A DNA stretch of 64,000 nt from Pseudomonas taeanensis MS-3 (GCF_000498575.2 NZ_AWSQ01000009.1:310001-374000); one strand, 5' to 3'; positions 1-8,658 are shown, numbered from the stretch's first letter. Program-made: numbers and translations. The notes: a model not told the origin generated them from the sequence alone.

Positions 1-802
1 GGAGGTGTTGTTCGCCTCGATCCGCAAGCACGAAGTCAACGAAGGCTTCTTCGTTACCTCGGTGCTGTTCGCCCTGATCCTGCCGCCGAGCATTCCGTTG
101 TGGCAAGTGGCGCTGGGCATCAGCTTCGGCGTGGTGATCGGCAAGGAAGTGTTCGGTGGTACCGGCAAGAACTTCCTCAACCCGGCCTTGGCGGGTCGTG
201 CCTTCCTGTTCTTCGCCTATCCGGCGCAGATGTCCGGTGATGCGGTATGGACGGTAGTCGATGGCTTTGCCGGTGCGACTTCCCTGAGCCTGGCTGCGGC
301 CGGCGGTATCGACAACGTGGTCGGCCAGGGCATCACCTGGATGGACGCCTTCGTCGGCACCATGCACGGTTCCCTGGGTGAGACCAGCACTCTGGCCATT
401 CTGATCGGTGGCGGCGTACTGCTGCTGACCAAGATCGCCTCCTGGCGCATCGTCGCCGGGGTGATGCTCGGCATGATCGGTCTGAGCCTGCTGTTCAACA
501 CCATCGGCTCGCAAACCAACCCGCTGTTCGCCATGCCCTGGCACTGGCATCTGGTGGTGGGCGGCTTCGCCTTCGGGATGTTGTTCATGGCCACCGATCC
601 GGTGTCGGCTTCCATGACCAACACAGGTAAGTGGATTTTCGGTGCCTTGATCGGGGTGATGGTGGTGTTGATTCGTGTGGTCAACCCGGCGTTCCCGGAA
701 GGCATGATGCTGGCGATTCTGTTCGCCAACCTGTTCGCACCGCTGATCGACCACTTCGTCGTTCAAGCCAATATCAAGCGGAGGCTGGCACGTAATGTCT
801 AG
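1..802 (+). CDS. nqrB: Na+-translocating NADH:quinone reductase subunit B, 3' part (cut by window edge)
   Basis: Membrane subunit of the sodium-pumping NADH:ubiquinone reductase (Na+-NQR). About 266 C-terminal residues are present of a family length near 400; the frame is open to the window edge, so the start lies outside. The flavin attachment motif DGFAGATSL is visible, whose threonine carries a phosphodiester-linked FMN in characterised NqrB proteins. The rest is strongly hydrophobic, with several membrane helices and the family signature MPWHWHLVVGGFAFGM. The stop overlaps the nqrC start by 8 bases, indicating coupled translation in the nqr operon. Confidence 0.97.
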   Translation, partial: EVLFASIRKHEVNEGFFVTSVLFALILPPSIPLWQVALGISFGVVIGKEVFGGTGKNFLNPALAGRAFLFFAYPAQMSGDAVWTVVDGFAGATSLSLAAAGGIDNVVGQGITWMDAFVGTMHGSLGETSTLAILIGGGVLLLTKIASWRIVAGVMLGMIGLSLLFNTIGSQTNPLFAMPWHWHLVVGGFAFGMLFMATDPVSASMTNTGKWIFGALIGVMVVLIRVVNPAFPEGMMLAILFANLFAPLIDHFVVQANIKRRLARNV

Positions 803-1583
803 TCAAAAAGAATCCACCGCACGCACGCTGACGGTGGCCCTGTTGGTCTGCCTGGTGTGCTCGGTATTCGTCGCGGGTGCGGCGATCGCTCTGAAGCCGA
901 CTCAGGTCGACAATCGTCTGTTGGATAAGCAGCGCAGCATTTTGGCGATTGCCGGCCTCGGCGATGCCTCGATGAGCGGCAAGCAGATCAAGGAACTGTT
1001 TGCCAATACCATCAGCGCAAAACTGGTCGATCTGGAAACCGGAGTTTTCTCCGATGCCTATAACCCGATCGTCTTCGATCCACTCAAGGCATCCAAGGAC
1101 CCGAAGCTGTCCAGCGTGCTGCCGGCCAGTGAGGATATCGCCGGGATCAAGCGCCAGGAGCGCTTCACCACTGTCTATGTGGTGGAACAGGATGGCCAGG
1201 TGCAGACCCTGATCCTGCCGGTACGTGGCTACGGGCTGTGGTCGACCCTGCATGGCTTCATCGCGCTCAAGGGCGATCTCAATACTGTGGTCGGCATGGG
1301 CTTCTATCAGCACGCCGAAACGCCGGGCCTGGGCGGGGAAGTCGACAATCCCAAGTGGAAAGGTCAGTGGCCGGGCAAGACGCTGTTTGATGAAAACGGC
1401 GACTTAGCCGTGGCCATCGTCAAGGGCGGCGTCGACCCGAAAAGTCCGCAGGCCGAACACCAGGTCGACGGTTTGGCCGGCGCCACCCTTACCAGCAAGG
1501 GGGTGGACAACCTGTTGAAGTTCTGGCTGGGCCAGAACGGCTTCGGTCCGTTTATCGCTAACCTGCGCGCAGGGGAGGCTTGA
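795..1583 (+). CDS. nqrC: Na+-NQR subunit C
   Basis: Subunit C of the Na+-NQR complex, 262 residues, a typical length. One N-terminal membrane helix (about residues 12-33) anchors a periplasmic FMN-binding domain. The motif DGLAGATLTSKGV near residue 225 holds the threonine that receives covalent FMN from ApbE. The start overlaps the end of nqrB, and the stop is followed closely by nqrD. The downstream apbE gene supplies the enzyme expected to load this site. Confidence 0.97.
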   Translation: MSSQKESTARTLTVALLVCLVCSVFVAGAAIALKPTQVDNRLLDKQRSILAIAGLGDASMSGKQIKELFANTISAKLVDLETGVFSDAYNPIVFDPLKASKDPKLSSVLPASEDIAGIKRQERFTTVYVVEQDGQVQTLILPVRGYGLWSTLHGFIALKGDLNTVVGMGFYQHAETPGLGGEVDNPKWKGQWPGKTLFDENGDLAVAIVKGGVDPKSPQAEHQVDGLAGATLTSKGVDNLLKFWLGQNGFGPFIANLRAGEA

Positions 1584-1585
1584 TC

Positions 1586-2254
1586 ATGTCGCAGCCGACT
1601 ATTAAAGAAGTCCTACTCAATCCGATCTTTAACAACAACCCCATCGGCCTGCAGATCCTCGGGATCTGCTCGGCCCTGGCGGTAACCTCGAACCTGCAGA
1701 CAGCGCTGGTGATGTCTGCGGCGCTGACCCTGGTGACCGGTTTCTCCAACCTGTTCATTTCGATGATCCGCAGCCAGATCCCCAGCTCGATCCGCATGAT
1801 CGTGCAGATGGTGATCATCGCCTCCCTGGTAATCGTGGTGGATCAGGTGCTCAAGGCCTATGCCTTCAGCCTGTCCAAGCAATTGTCGGTGTTCGTCGGC
1901 CTGATCATCACCAACTGCATCGTGATGGGCCGTGCCGAGGCCTTCGCCATGCAGAACCCACCGGTTTTGTCGTTCTTCGACGGCATCGGCAACGGTCTGG
2001 GTTACAGCGCCATGCTGATTGCCCTGGGCATCATTCGCGAGCTGTTCGGCGCGGGCAAGCTGATGGGCTACGAGATCATTCCGGTGATCAACGACGGTGG
2101 CTGGTACCAGCCTAACGGCATGTTGTTGCTGCCGCCTTCGGCGTTCTTCCTGATCGGCCTGTTTATCTGGGCCATCCGCAGCTGGAAGACCGACCAGGTG
2201 GAAAGCAACGCCTACAAGATGGCACCGCAGGTCTCGAATAAGGAGGCTTACTAA
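1586..2254 (+). CDS. nqrD: Na+-NQR subunit D
   Basis: Integral membrane subunit of Na+-NQR, 222 residues with about six membrane helices. The ATG at 1586 is preferred over a TTG two codons earlier because GGGGAGG at 1572-1578 lies at good spacing. NqrD and NqrE are homologous and jointly hold an intramembrane iron centre in solved structures; the CxxxGRAEAF-type segment (TNCIVMGRAEAFA) is present. The last base of the stop is the first base of the nqrE start. Confidence 0.96.
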   Translation: MSQPTIKEVLLNPIFNNNPIGLQILGICSALAVTSNLQTALVMSAALTLVTGFSNLFISMIRSQIPSSIRMIVQMVIIASLVIVVDQVLKAYAFSLSKQLSVFVGLIITNCIVMGRAEAFAMQNPPVLSFFDGIGNGLGYSAMLIALGIIRELFGAGKLMGYEIIPVINDGGWYQPNGMLLLPPSAFFLIGLFIWAIRSWKTDQVESNAYKMAPQVSNKEAY

Positions 2255-2862
2255 TGGAGCATTACATCAGCCTGTTCGTCCGTGCGGTGTTCGTAGAGAA
2301 CATGGCACTGGCGTTCTTCCTCGGCATGTGCACCTTTATCGCCATCTCGAAGAAAGTTGAGACGGCGATCGGCCTGGGTATCGCCGTGGTGGTGGTACTG
2401 GGTATCACCATGCCGGTTAACAACCTGATCTACACCAATATCCTCAAGGACGGCGCCCTGGCCTGGGCCGGTCTGCCCGAGGTGGATCTGAGTTTTCTCG
2501 GTCTGTTGACCTTCATCGGCGTCATCGCGGCGATCGTGCAGATCCTCGAGATGACCCTGGATAAGTACGTGCCGGCGCTGTACAACGCGCTGGGCGTGTT
2601 CCTGCCCTTGATCACGGTTAACTGCGCAATCATGGGTGGCTCGCTGTTCATGGTCGAGCGCGACTACAACCTGGCCGAGAGCACTGTCTATGGCATCGGC
2701 GCGGGCGTGTCCTGGGCCTTGGCGATCGCCGCGCTGGCGGGTATTCGCGAGAAGCTCAAGTACAGCGACGTACCGGCTGGCCTGCAGGGGTTGGGGATCA
2801 CCTTCATCACCATCGGTCTGATGTCCCTGGGCTTCATGTCCTTCTCTGGCGTGCAGCTGTAA
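2254..2862 (+). CDS. nqrE: Na+-NQR subunit E
   Basis: Integral membrane subunit of Na+-NQR, 202 residues, about six helices, the paralogue of NqrD. Cysteines in MCTFIAISKK and VNCAIMGGSLFMVER are those expected to contribute to the iron centre between NqrD and NqrE. A good ribosome site (AGGAGG at 2241-2246) precedes the start. The stop-start overlap with nqrD and 15-base gap to nqrF fit one operon. Confidence 0.96.
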   Translation: MEHYISLFVRAVFVENMALAFFLGMCTFIAISKKVETAIGLGIAVVVVLGITMPVNNLIYTNILKDGALAWAGLPEVDLSFLGLLTFIGVIAAIVQILEMTLDKYVPALYNALGVFLPLITVNCAIMGGSLFMVERDYNLAESTVYGIGAGVSWALAIAALAGIREKLKYSDVPAGLQGLGITFITIGLMSLGFMSFSGVQL

Positions 2863-2877
2863 GGAAAGGATGAACAG

Positions 2878-4104
2878 ATGATCAATTTTGAGATATTCCT
2901 AGCGATTGGCATGTTCACCGCCATTGTATTGGTGTTGGTGCTGGTCATCCTCGCGGCGCGCGCCAAGCTGGTTTCCAGTGGCGACGTGAGCATTGAGATC
3001 AACGGCGAAAAAACCATCGTGGTGCCGGCCGGCGGCAAGCTACTGCAGACCTTGGCGGCGAATAATGTGTTCCTGTCGTCTGCCTGCGGCGGCGGTGGTA
3101 CCTGCGCCCAGTGCAAGTGCATCATCGAATCGGGCGGCGGCGAGATGCTGTCGACCGAAGAGTCGCACTTCACCAAGCGCGAGGCCCGCGAGGGCTGGCG
3201 CCTGTCCTGTCAGGCCGCGGTCAAGCAGGACATGAAGATCGAGGTGCCGGAAGAGGTCTTCGGCGTGAAGAAGTGGGAATGCACGGTGGAGTCCAACCCC
3301 AACGTGGCCACCTTCATCAAGGAACTGACCCTGAAGCTGCCGGAAGGCGAGAGCGTCGACTTCCGCGCCGGTGGTTATGTACAGCTGGAGTGCCCGCCGC
3401 ACGAGGTTCACTACAAGGACTTCGATATTCAGGAGGAGTATCGCGGCGACTGGGACAAGTTCAACCAGTGGAAGTACAGCTCCAAGGTCGAAGAAACGGT
3501 AATTCGCGCCTACTCCATGGCCAACTACCCGGAAGAAGTCGGTCTGGTGAAGTTCAACATCCGTATCGCTTCGCCGCCGCCGGGCAAGGACCACTTGCCG
3601 GCCGGGCAGATGTCCTCCTGGGTGTTCAGCCTCAAGCCAGGTGACAAGGTTACGGTGTACGGGCCATTCGGCGAGTTCTTCGCCAAGGACACCGATGCCG
3701 AGATGGTGTTTATCGGCGGTGGTGCCGGCATGGCGCCGATGCGTTCGCATATCTTCGACCAGCTCAAGCGCTTGAAGTCCACCCGCAAGATCAGCTTCTG
3801 GTACGGCGCGCGCTCCATGCGTGAAGCTTTCTACAATGAAGAATATGATCAGTTGCAGGCGGAAAACCCGAATTTCAAGTGGCATCTGGCGCTGTCCGAT
3901 CCGCAGCCGGAAGACAACTGGACGGGCCTCAAGGGCTTCATTCATAACGTGCTTTACGAGAACTACCTGAAGGACCACCCGGCTCCTGAAGATTGCGAGT
4001 TCTACATGTGCGGCCCACCGATGATGAACGCCGCAGTGATCAAGATGTTGGTCGACCTGGGTGTGGAGCAGGAAAATATCCTACTCGACGACTTCGGCGG
4101 CTAA
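2878..4104 (+). CDS. nqrF: Na+-NQR subunit F (NADH dehydrogenase module)
   Basis: NADH-oxidising entry subunit, 408 residues. Order: one N-terminal membrane helix (about 5-27); a 2Fe-2S ferredoxin domain (about 35-130) with cysteines in SACGGGGTCAQCKC and LSCQ; an FAD-binding barrel (about 135-270) with RAYSMANYP; and an NADH-binding domain (about 275-405) with GGGAGMAPMRSH and the terminal LLDDFGG. It passes electrons from NADH via FAD and the iron-sulfur cluster into the membrane subunits. apbE starts two bases after the stop. Confidence 0.97.
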   Translation: MINFEIFLAIGMFTAIVLVLVLVILAARAKLVSSGDVSIEINGEKTIVVPAGGKLLQTLAANNVFLSSACGGGGTCAQCKCIIESGGGEMLSTEESHFTKREAREGWRLSCQAAVKQDMKIEVPEEVFGVKKWECTVESNPNVATFIKELTLKLPEGESVDFRAGGYVQLECPPHEVHYKDFDIQEEYRGDWDKFNQWKYSSKVEETVIRAYSMANYPEEVGLVKFNIRIASPPPGKDHLPAGQMSSWVFSLKPGDKVTVYGPFGEFFAKDTDAEMVFIGGGAGMAPMRSHIFDQLKRLKSTRKISFWYGARSMREAFYNEEYDQLQAENPNFKWHLALSDPQPEDNWTGLKGFIHNVLYENYLKDHPAPEDCEFYMCGPPMMNAAVIKMLVDLGVEQENILLDDFGG

Positions 4105-4106
4105 GC

Positions 4107-5132
4107 GTGAAGTATGCGGTACTCCAGCCCGTTATAGCTGTCGCCTTGGCGGCAGCCCTAACGGGCTGCTGGTTTTCTGAGCGGGTTGAAGAGTTCGCCG
4201 GCCCGACCATGGGCAGCAGCTATTCGGTCAAATACGTACACAGTAAAAATCTGCCTGAAGTGGCGGTGGTCAAGGCCGAGACTGAGGCGATCCTCGCCGA
4301 AGTCGATCAGCAGATGTCCACCTACCGCGCTGATTCGGTCCTTTCAGCGTTTAACAGGGCGCCCGCAGGCAGCTGCATGGCCGTGCCGGATGGGGTTTTG
4401 CAGCTGGTACGTGCGGGGCAGGCGTTGGCTCAGGAAAGTAATGGGGCTTTCGACCTGACCCTCGAGCCGTTGCTCAACCTCTGGGGCTTTGGTCCCCAGG
4501 CTCGGGTTGAGCGGGTGCCGAGCGCGCAGCAGTTGGCAGAGGCGCGACGCCGTACCGGGCACGCGCATCTGCATGTCAAGGGACAGCAACTGTGCAAAGA
4601 CGTTGATTTGCAGCTCGATCTCAACAGCATTGCGGCTGGCTACACCGTCGACAGGATCGTTGCGCGTCTGCTTGAGCTGGGAGTCAGCAGTTATCTGGTC
4701 GATGTGACTGGTGAGTTGAAGGCCGCCGGCAAGAAGCCGGATGGTCAACCGTGGCGCATCGCCATCGAGGCACCACGGGACGATCAGCGCGTGGCACAAC
4801 GGATTGTGCAGTTGGATGGTTACGGCGTCTCCACCTCGGGTGACTACCGCAATTATTTCGAAGAGAACGGCATCCGCTACTCGCACACTCTGGATCCACA
4901 AACCGGAGCGCCGATCCGACACAAACTGGCGGCGGTCACCGTGCTGGATCCCTCCACCCTGAGGGCGGATGGACTGTCCACCTTACTGATGGTACTCGGG
5001 CCTGAGCGAGGCTTGGCGTATGCTGAACAGACAGGCATCGCGGCATTTTTCGTGACCCGTGACGGCGAGGGCTTCGTCACACAGAGTACCGCGGCTTTCG
5101 AGCAGCTATTCGCTGCAGGAGAAGAGCAATGA
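4107..5132 (+). CDS. apbE: FAD:protein FMN transferase (lipoprotein)
   Basis: ApbE-family flavin transferase that attaches FMN from FAD to threonines of periplasmic targets, here most likely NqrB and NqrC. GTG at 4107 is chosen: it gives a lipoprotein signal ending ALTGC and lies just after nqrF; a longer in-frame extension would overlap nqrF by more than 100 bases. The 341-residue length is normal. Visible motifs are the PTMGSSYSVKY segment after the signal, the LDLNSIAAGYTVD nucleotide site and VDVTGELKAAG. The stop overlaps nqrM by four bases. Confidence 0.95.
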   Translation: MKYAVLQPVIAVALAAALTGCWFSERVEEFAGPTMGSSYSVKYVHSKNLPEVAVVKAETEAILAEVDQQMSTYRADSVLSAFNRAPAGSCMAVPDGVLQLVRAGQALAQESNGAFDLTLEPLLNLWGFGPQARVERVPSAQQLAEARRRTGHAHLHVKGQQLCKDVDLQLDLNSIAAGYTVDRIVARLLELGVSSYLVDVTGELKAAGKKPDGQPWRIAIEAPRDDQRVAQRIVQLDGYGVSTSGDYRNYFEENGIRYSHTLDPQTGAPIRHKLAAVTVLDPSTLRADGLSTLLMVLGPERGLAYAEQTGIAAFFVTRDGEGFVTQSTAAFEQLFAAGEEQ

Positions 5133-5362
5133 CTTGGCTAGTCGTATTTTTCACCATGTTGCTGGTGGTGTCGTTGATGGCAGTTGGCGTGATCATGGGG
5201 CGTAAGCCGATTGCCGGTTCCTGTGGTGGCATCGCCAATTTGGGCATTGAAAAGGAATGCTCGATCTGTGGTGGTAGTCGCGAGAAGTGTGAAGAGGTCA
5301 ATAGTGAGTCGGCCTCATCGAACACTGAGACGCTGGCTTACGACGCCACCAAGCGCCAATAG
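5129..5362 (+). CDS. nqrM: Na+-NQR maturation protein NqrM
   Basis: Small membrane protein, 77 residues, of the former DUF539 family. One N-terminal helix (about 2-21) is followed by a cysteine cluster (GSCGGIANLG, ECSICGG, EKC) that in studied homologues is needed to assemble Na+-NQR, probably by delivering iron to the NqrD/NqrE centre. It overlaps apbE by four bases, so both maturation factors are translated with the structural subunits. Confidence 0.93.
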   Translation: MTWLVVFFTMLLVVSLMAVGVIMGRKPIAGSCGGIANLGIEKECSICGGSREKCEEVNSESASSNTETLAYDATKRQ

Positions 5363-5415
5363 CCACCCGTTGGCTAGTCTGGGGATAGGCTGCAACAGCT
5401 GAGGTATCGATAGCC

Positions 5416-5435
5416 GAACTGCACAAGTGCAGTTC
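5416..5435. promoter_or_regulatory. 9-bp inverted repeat between nqrM and sthA
   Basis: GAACTGCAC and GTGCAGTTC form a perfect 9-bp inverted repeat around a two-base AA centre, 55 bases before sthA. A smaller repeat, GTGCT...AGCAC, follows at about 5449-5463. It could be an operator for sthA or a weak stem after the nqr operon; there is no T-tract, so an intrinsic terminator is unlikely. Confidence 0.4.
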
Positions 5436-5489
5436 TGGCCCTGCCGAGGGTGCTCAATAAGCACGCCGGCGTGATCTGAAGGAGTAAAC

Positions 5490-6884
5490 ATGGCGGTCTA
5501 CAACTACGACGTAGTAGTGCTGGGTTCTGGCCCTGCGGGTGAGGGGGCGGCAATGAATGCGGCCAAGGCCGGGCGTAAGGTGGCCGTGGTCGATAGCCGC
5601 CGCGAAGTCGGCGGCAACTGCACCCACTTGGGTACCATTCCTTCCAAGGCGCTGCGCCATTCGGTGCGGCAGATCATGCAGTTCAACACCAACCCGATGT
5701 TTCGCCAGATTGGCGAGCCGCGCTGGTTCTCTTTTCCTGACGTATTGAAAAGCGCCGAGCGGGTCATCGCCAAGCAAGTATCTTCACGCACGGGCTATTA
5801 CGCGCGTAACCGGATTGACCTGTTTTTCGGCACTGGCAGTTTTGCCGATGAGCAAACCATCGAAGTGGTCTGTCCGAACGGCGTGGTGGAAAAGCTGGTT
5901 GCCAAGCAGATTGTCATCGCCACCGGTTCACGCCCGTATCGTCCTGCGGATGTCGATTTTCGCCACCCGCGGGTCTACGAAAGCGACACCATTCTGACCC
6001 TTAGTCACACGCCGCGCCGGTTGATCATTTATGGCGCCGGGGTTATCGGTTGCGAATATGCGTCGATTTTCAGCGGTCTCGGGGTGTTGGTCGATCTGAT
6101 CGACAATCGTGACCAGCTGTTGAGCTTCCTCGATGCAGAAATCTCCGATGCGCTGAGTTATCACCTGCGCAATAACAACGTATTGATTCGTCATAACGAG
6201 GAATACGAGAGCATCGAGGGGCTGGATAACGGGGTGATTCTGCACCTCAAGTCCGGCAAGAAGATCAAGGCGGATGCCTTGCTCTGGTGCAACGGTCGCA
6301 CGGGCAACACCGACAAGCTGTGTCTGGAAAACATCGGCATCAAGGTCAATGGCCGGGGTCAGGTCGAAGTCGACCAGAACTATCGCACCGAGGTTTCGAA
6401 CATCTTCGCCGCCGGCGATGTGATCGGCTGGCCGAGCCTGGCCAGTGCTGCCTATGACCAAGGCCGTTCTGCTGCGGGTAACATCGTCGAGAATGATAGC
6501 TGGCGCTTTGTCGATGACGTGCCGACCGGTATCTACACCATTCCGGAGATCAGCTCGATCGGCAAGAACGAGCGTGAGCTGACCCAGGCGAAAATCCCCT
6601 ATGAAGTCGGCAAGGCATTCTTCAAGAGCATGGCGCGCGCGCAGATTTCCAACGAGCCGGTGGGCATGCTGAAAATCCTATTCCATCGCGAAACCCTGGA
6701 GGTTTTGGGGGTGCACTGCTTTGGCTATCAGGCCTCGGAGATCGTGCACATTGGTCAGGCCATCATGAACCAGAAGGGCGAGGCCAATAGCATCAAGTAT
6801 TTCGTCAACACCACCTTCAACTACCCGACCATGGCGGAGGCCTATCGGGTGGCGGCGTTTGACGGTCTCAATCGGCTTTTTTGA
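5490..6884 (+). CDS. sthA: Si-specific NAD(P)+ transhydrogenase
   Basis: Soluble pyridine nucleotide transhydrogenase, a cytosolic FAD enzyme that equilibrates NADPH with NAD+. The 464-residue length is standard. The FAD fold GSGPAGEGAAMNAAK is N-terminal. The region equivalent to the redox disulfide of lipoamide dehydrogenases reads GGNCTHLGTIPSKA, so the second cysteine is replaced by T, as is characteristic of SthA. A second nucleotide site (IYGAGVIGCEYA) lies near residue 180 and the dimerisation domain is C-terminal. AAGGAG at 5478-5483 supports the ATG. Confidence 0.96.
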   Translation: MAVYNYDVVVLGSGPAGEGAAMNAAKAGRKVAVVDSRREVGGNCTHLGTIPSKALRHSVRQIMQFNTNPMFRQIGEPRWFSFPDVLKSAERVIAKQVSSRTGYYARNRIDLFFGTGSFADEQTIEVVCPNGVVEKLVAKQIVIATGSRPYRPADVDFRHPRVYESDTILTLSHTPRRLIIYGAGVIGCEYASIFSGLGVLVDLIDNRDQLLSFLDAEISDALSYHLRNNNVLIRHNEEYESIEGLDNGVILHLKSGKKIKADALLWCNGRTGNTDKLCLENIGIKVNGRGQVEVDQNYRTEVSNIFAAGDVIGWPSLASAAYDQGRSAAGNIVENDSWRFVDDVPTGIYTIPEISSIGKNERELTQAKIPYEVGKAFFKSMARAQISNEPVGMLKILFHRETLEVLGVHCFGYQASEIVHIGQAIMNQKGEANSIKYFVNTTFNYPTMAEAYRVAAFDGLNRLF

Positions 6885-6985
6885 GCGGCTCCGACCGGTG
6901 GCCTGAGCCGGTCGGGGAGGATCCGTTCAGCGATTCCCAGGCGTGGCGCTGGCCTAATCGGGAGAGTTTCTGAGCAGGCAGCATC

Positions 6986-7016
6986 AAAAAAACCGGCCCT
7001 GGCGGCCGGTTTTTTT
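6986..7016. terminator. Bidirectional intrinsic terminator between sthA and ugpQ
   Basis: CCGGCC and GGCCGG form a stem with a five-base loop, flanked by seven A on the left and seven T on the right. It can end transcripts of sthA (+) and of the convergent ugpQ operon (-). Confidence 0.9.
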
Positions 7017-7043
7017 GTGGGTGGTTTGGCTTGATGAGCGAAT

Positions 7044-7763
7044 TCAGCGTGTCAGGGTTGCTGCCGCCAGGCCTGGGAAGTCGGTGATCAGGCTGTCAAC
7101 GCCGAAGTCCGCGAGTCGTTGCATCAGCGCTGGCTCGTTGACCGTCCAGACTGAGACATGCAGTCCGGATTTTTGCGCCTTGAGCAAGCGCTCCGGGGTG
7201 CACAAAGTCCAGTTCAGTGCGAGCAATTGGCATTCATAATGGCGGGCCACTTTCAGTGGGTCGAGCCAGGCATATTCCGCAACCAGTCCGCGAGACAGTT
7301 GAGGCGTCAGTTGGTTGAGTGCAGTCAGCACTGCTCGCGAGCTGGAGGTGACAGTAACCTTGTCAGCCAAGCCATAGCGTTCGGCCAGCGTGGCAATCGC
7401 CGTGACGGTACGTGCCGCGCGGACTTTCGAGGCGCTTTTGACTTCCAGTTGCCAGTGCTCGAAGTCGCAGGTTTCGAAGAGTTCAGCCAGGCGTGGGATG
7501 GGGCAGGGCTGTACCCAGTCAGGACCGCTTTTACGCGCGTCATAGGTGACCAGTGCGGCAGCGTCGTGTTCGACCACCTTGCCGCGGCGACCGGTAGTAC
7601 GTTTCAGCGTCGGGTCATGAATCACCATCAGCTCGCTGTCGCGCGACAGGTGCAGGTCCAGTTCGCAACGACGCACACCATGCTCCAGGCATTTCTGGAA
7701 GCTGACCAGGGTGTTCTCTGGTGCTTCGCCTTTGGCTCCGCGATGGCCATAGATCAGGGTCAT
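7044..7763 (-). CDS. ugpQ: Glycerophosphodiester phosphodiesterase
   Basis: Cytosolic GDPD-family enzyme releasing glycerol-3-phosphate and an alcohol from glycerophosphodiesters. The 239-residue protein has no signal peptide. The catalytic start YGHRGAKGEAPENTL and VIHDPTLKRTTG are present, with the family LEVKS metal-binding strand in the middle. The start overlaps the upstream gene by ATGA, so it is the last gene of a three-gene minus-strand operon. Confidence 0.93.
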   Translation of the reverse strand: MTLIYGHRGAKGEAPENTLVSFQKCLEHGVRRCELDLHLSRDSELMVIHDPTLKRTTGRRGKVVEHDAAALVTYDARKSGPDWVQPCPIPRLAELFETCDFEHWQLEVKSASKVRAARTVTAIATLAERYGLADKVTVTSSSRAVLTALNQLTPQLSRGLVAEYAWLDPLKVARHYECQLLALNWTLCTPERLLKAQKSGLHVSVWTVNEPALMQRLADFGVDSLITDFPGLAAATLTR

Positions 7764-8077
7764 GGTTGTTCCTTCCTGGGCATGGCGGCACGCGGTTGAT
7801 GATGGCGCACGCTGTTGATTACATGGTCGTACTCGAAGTACACGCTGAACTCGCGGTAATCCCAGCGGGTGATGGGCGGTTGACCGATAGTTGGGTGCTC
7901 TTCGTCGGCCAGGCCGAAACGCTCCAGTACTGCACGGCGTGAGTCGCCACGTTGAGGCATCTGGATGGTGGCGGCGCCTTGTTCACCGAGGGGGATTTGC
8001 AGCGACTCTGCGCTTGCGGTCAGCGGCAGCCATATGAGCATGAACAGGGCGGGCAGGCGTGGCATACGGGCTCTCAT
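7760..8077 (-). CDS. Small exported protein of unknown function
   Basis: A 105-residue protein with a Sec signal (hydrophobic LPALFMLIWLPLTASA, cleavage likely after ASA). The mature part is short, with no motif I recognise beyond ITRWDYREFSVYFEYDHVI, which resembles small periplasmic proteins often annotated as possible phosphodiesterases. The ATG at 8077 is chosen because it overlaps the stop of the PilZ gene (TGATG); an ATG four codons in is possible. It overlaps ugpQ by ATGA. The function is unknown. Confidence 0.8.
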   Translation of the reverse strand: MRARMPRLPALFMLIWLPLTASAESLQIPLGEQGAATIQMPQRGDSRRAVLERFGLADEEHPTIGQPPITRWDYREFSVYFEYDHVINSVRHHQPRAAMPRKEQP

Positions 8078-8658
8078 CAAGAGGGGGTGGGTTGCTCGCG
8101 GGCCTGGCGGCGTTCCAGTGCCTGCTTTTGTAGGATATGTCGGGCCAGTAATTGGCGCTGTGCGTCGGTCAACGCTTCGAACTCTGTACCAATTTCGAAT
8201 TGTTCGTCGGCGAGGGGGCGGCAATGGATCACCTTGGCCCGCAACAGCAGTCCCAGTGCCTGGGGCATCAGAACGATCTTGATTGCCAGATGACTGTCGA
8301 TGGCGATGTTGTGTGGACTGTTGAAGCTGACTCCGCCTTCGGACAGAGTGACCTGCTTGGGTGAGCCTATATCACGCATCAGGCTCAGCGCCACGGCTTG
8401 GCCGAGCAGATCGATACGTTTATTGACGACTTTCAGGTAGTTGGCCAGGGTGCGGTCGCGTTCGCTGATATGTCGTAGCAAATGCTGCGACTCGAAGTCC
8501 ATCAGGTGTAGCTCGCTGAGCAGGTTAAACAGCGGAGAACTGTCGTGAAGCTCGTCACTGGCCAGTGCGTCGGCACCGGACAGGGGGGTGAATTCCAGTG
8601 CGATCGTGTCGTCGATACGATAGTATTCGCGGCGATCATCTTCATCTTGAGTCGGCAT
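8077..8658 (-). CDS. PilZ-domain protein (YcgR-like)
   Basis: A 193-residue protein with a PilZ-type c-di-GMP receptor signature. An RxxxR motif lies at residues 10-14 (RREYYRIDD) before a central helical region, followed by a beta-rich C-terminal part containing LSEGGVSF, which occupies the place of the usual (D/N)xSxxG motif with the acidic residue replaced. Binding of c-di-GMP is therefore plausible but not certain. It is first in the minus-strand operon with the small exported protein and ugpQ. Confidence 0.85.
   Translation of the reverse strand: MPTQDEDDRREYYRIDDTIALEFTPLSGADALASDELHDSSPLFNLLSELHLMDFESQHLLRHISERDRTLANYLKVVNKRIDLLGQAVALSLMRDIGSPKQVTLSEGGVSFNSPHNIAIDSHLAIKIVLMPQALGLLLRAKVIHCRPLADEQFEIGTEFEALTDAQRQLLARHILQKQALERRQAREQPTPS

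Noticed and set aside
3040..3978. Long antisense reading frame opposite nqrF
   Set aside because: It is an artefact of GC3-rich coding DNA: it lies wholly inside a certain gene, lacks a ribosome site and reads as His/Leu/Arg/Gln-rich sequence without motifs. The same holds for the frames opposite rne, etfQO, atuF, fabG and others.
3993..4106. Longer apbE with a start inside nqrF
   Set aside because: The extension has no signal and overlaps nqrF by over 100 bases; the GTG at 4107 gives a proper lipoprotein signal.
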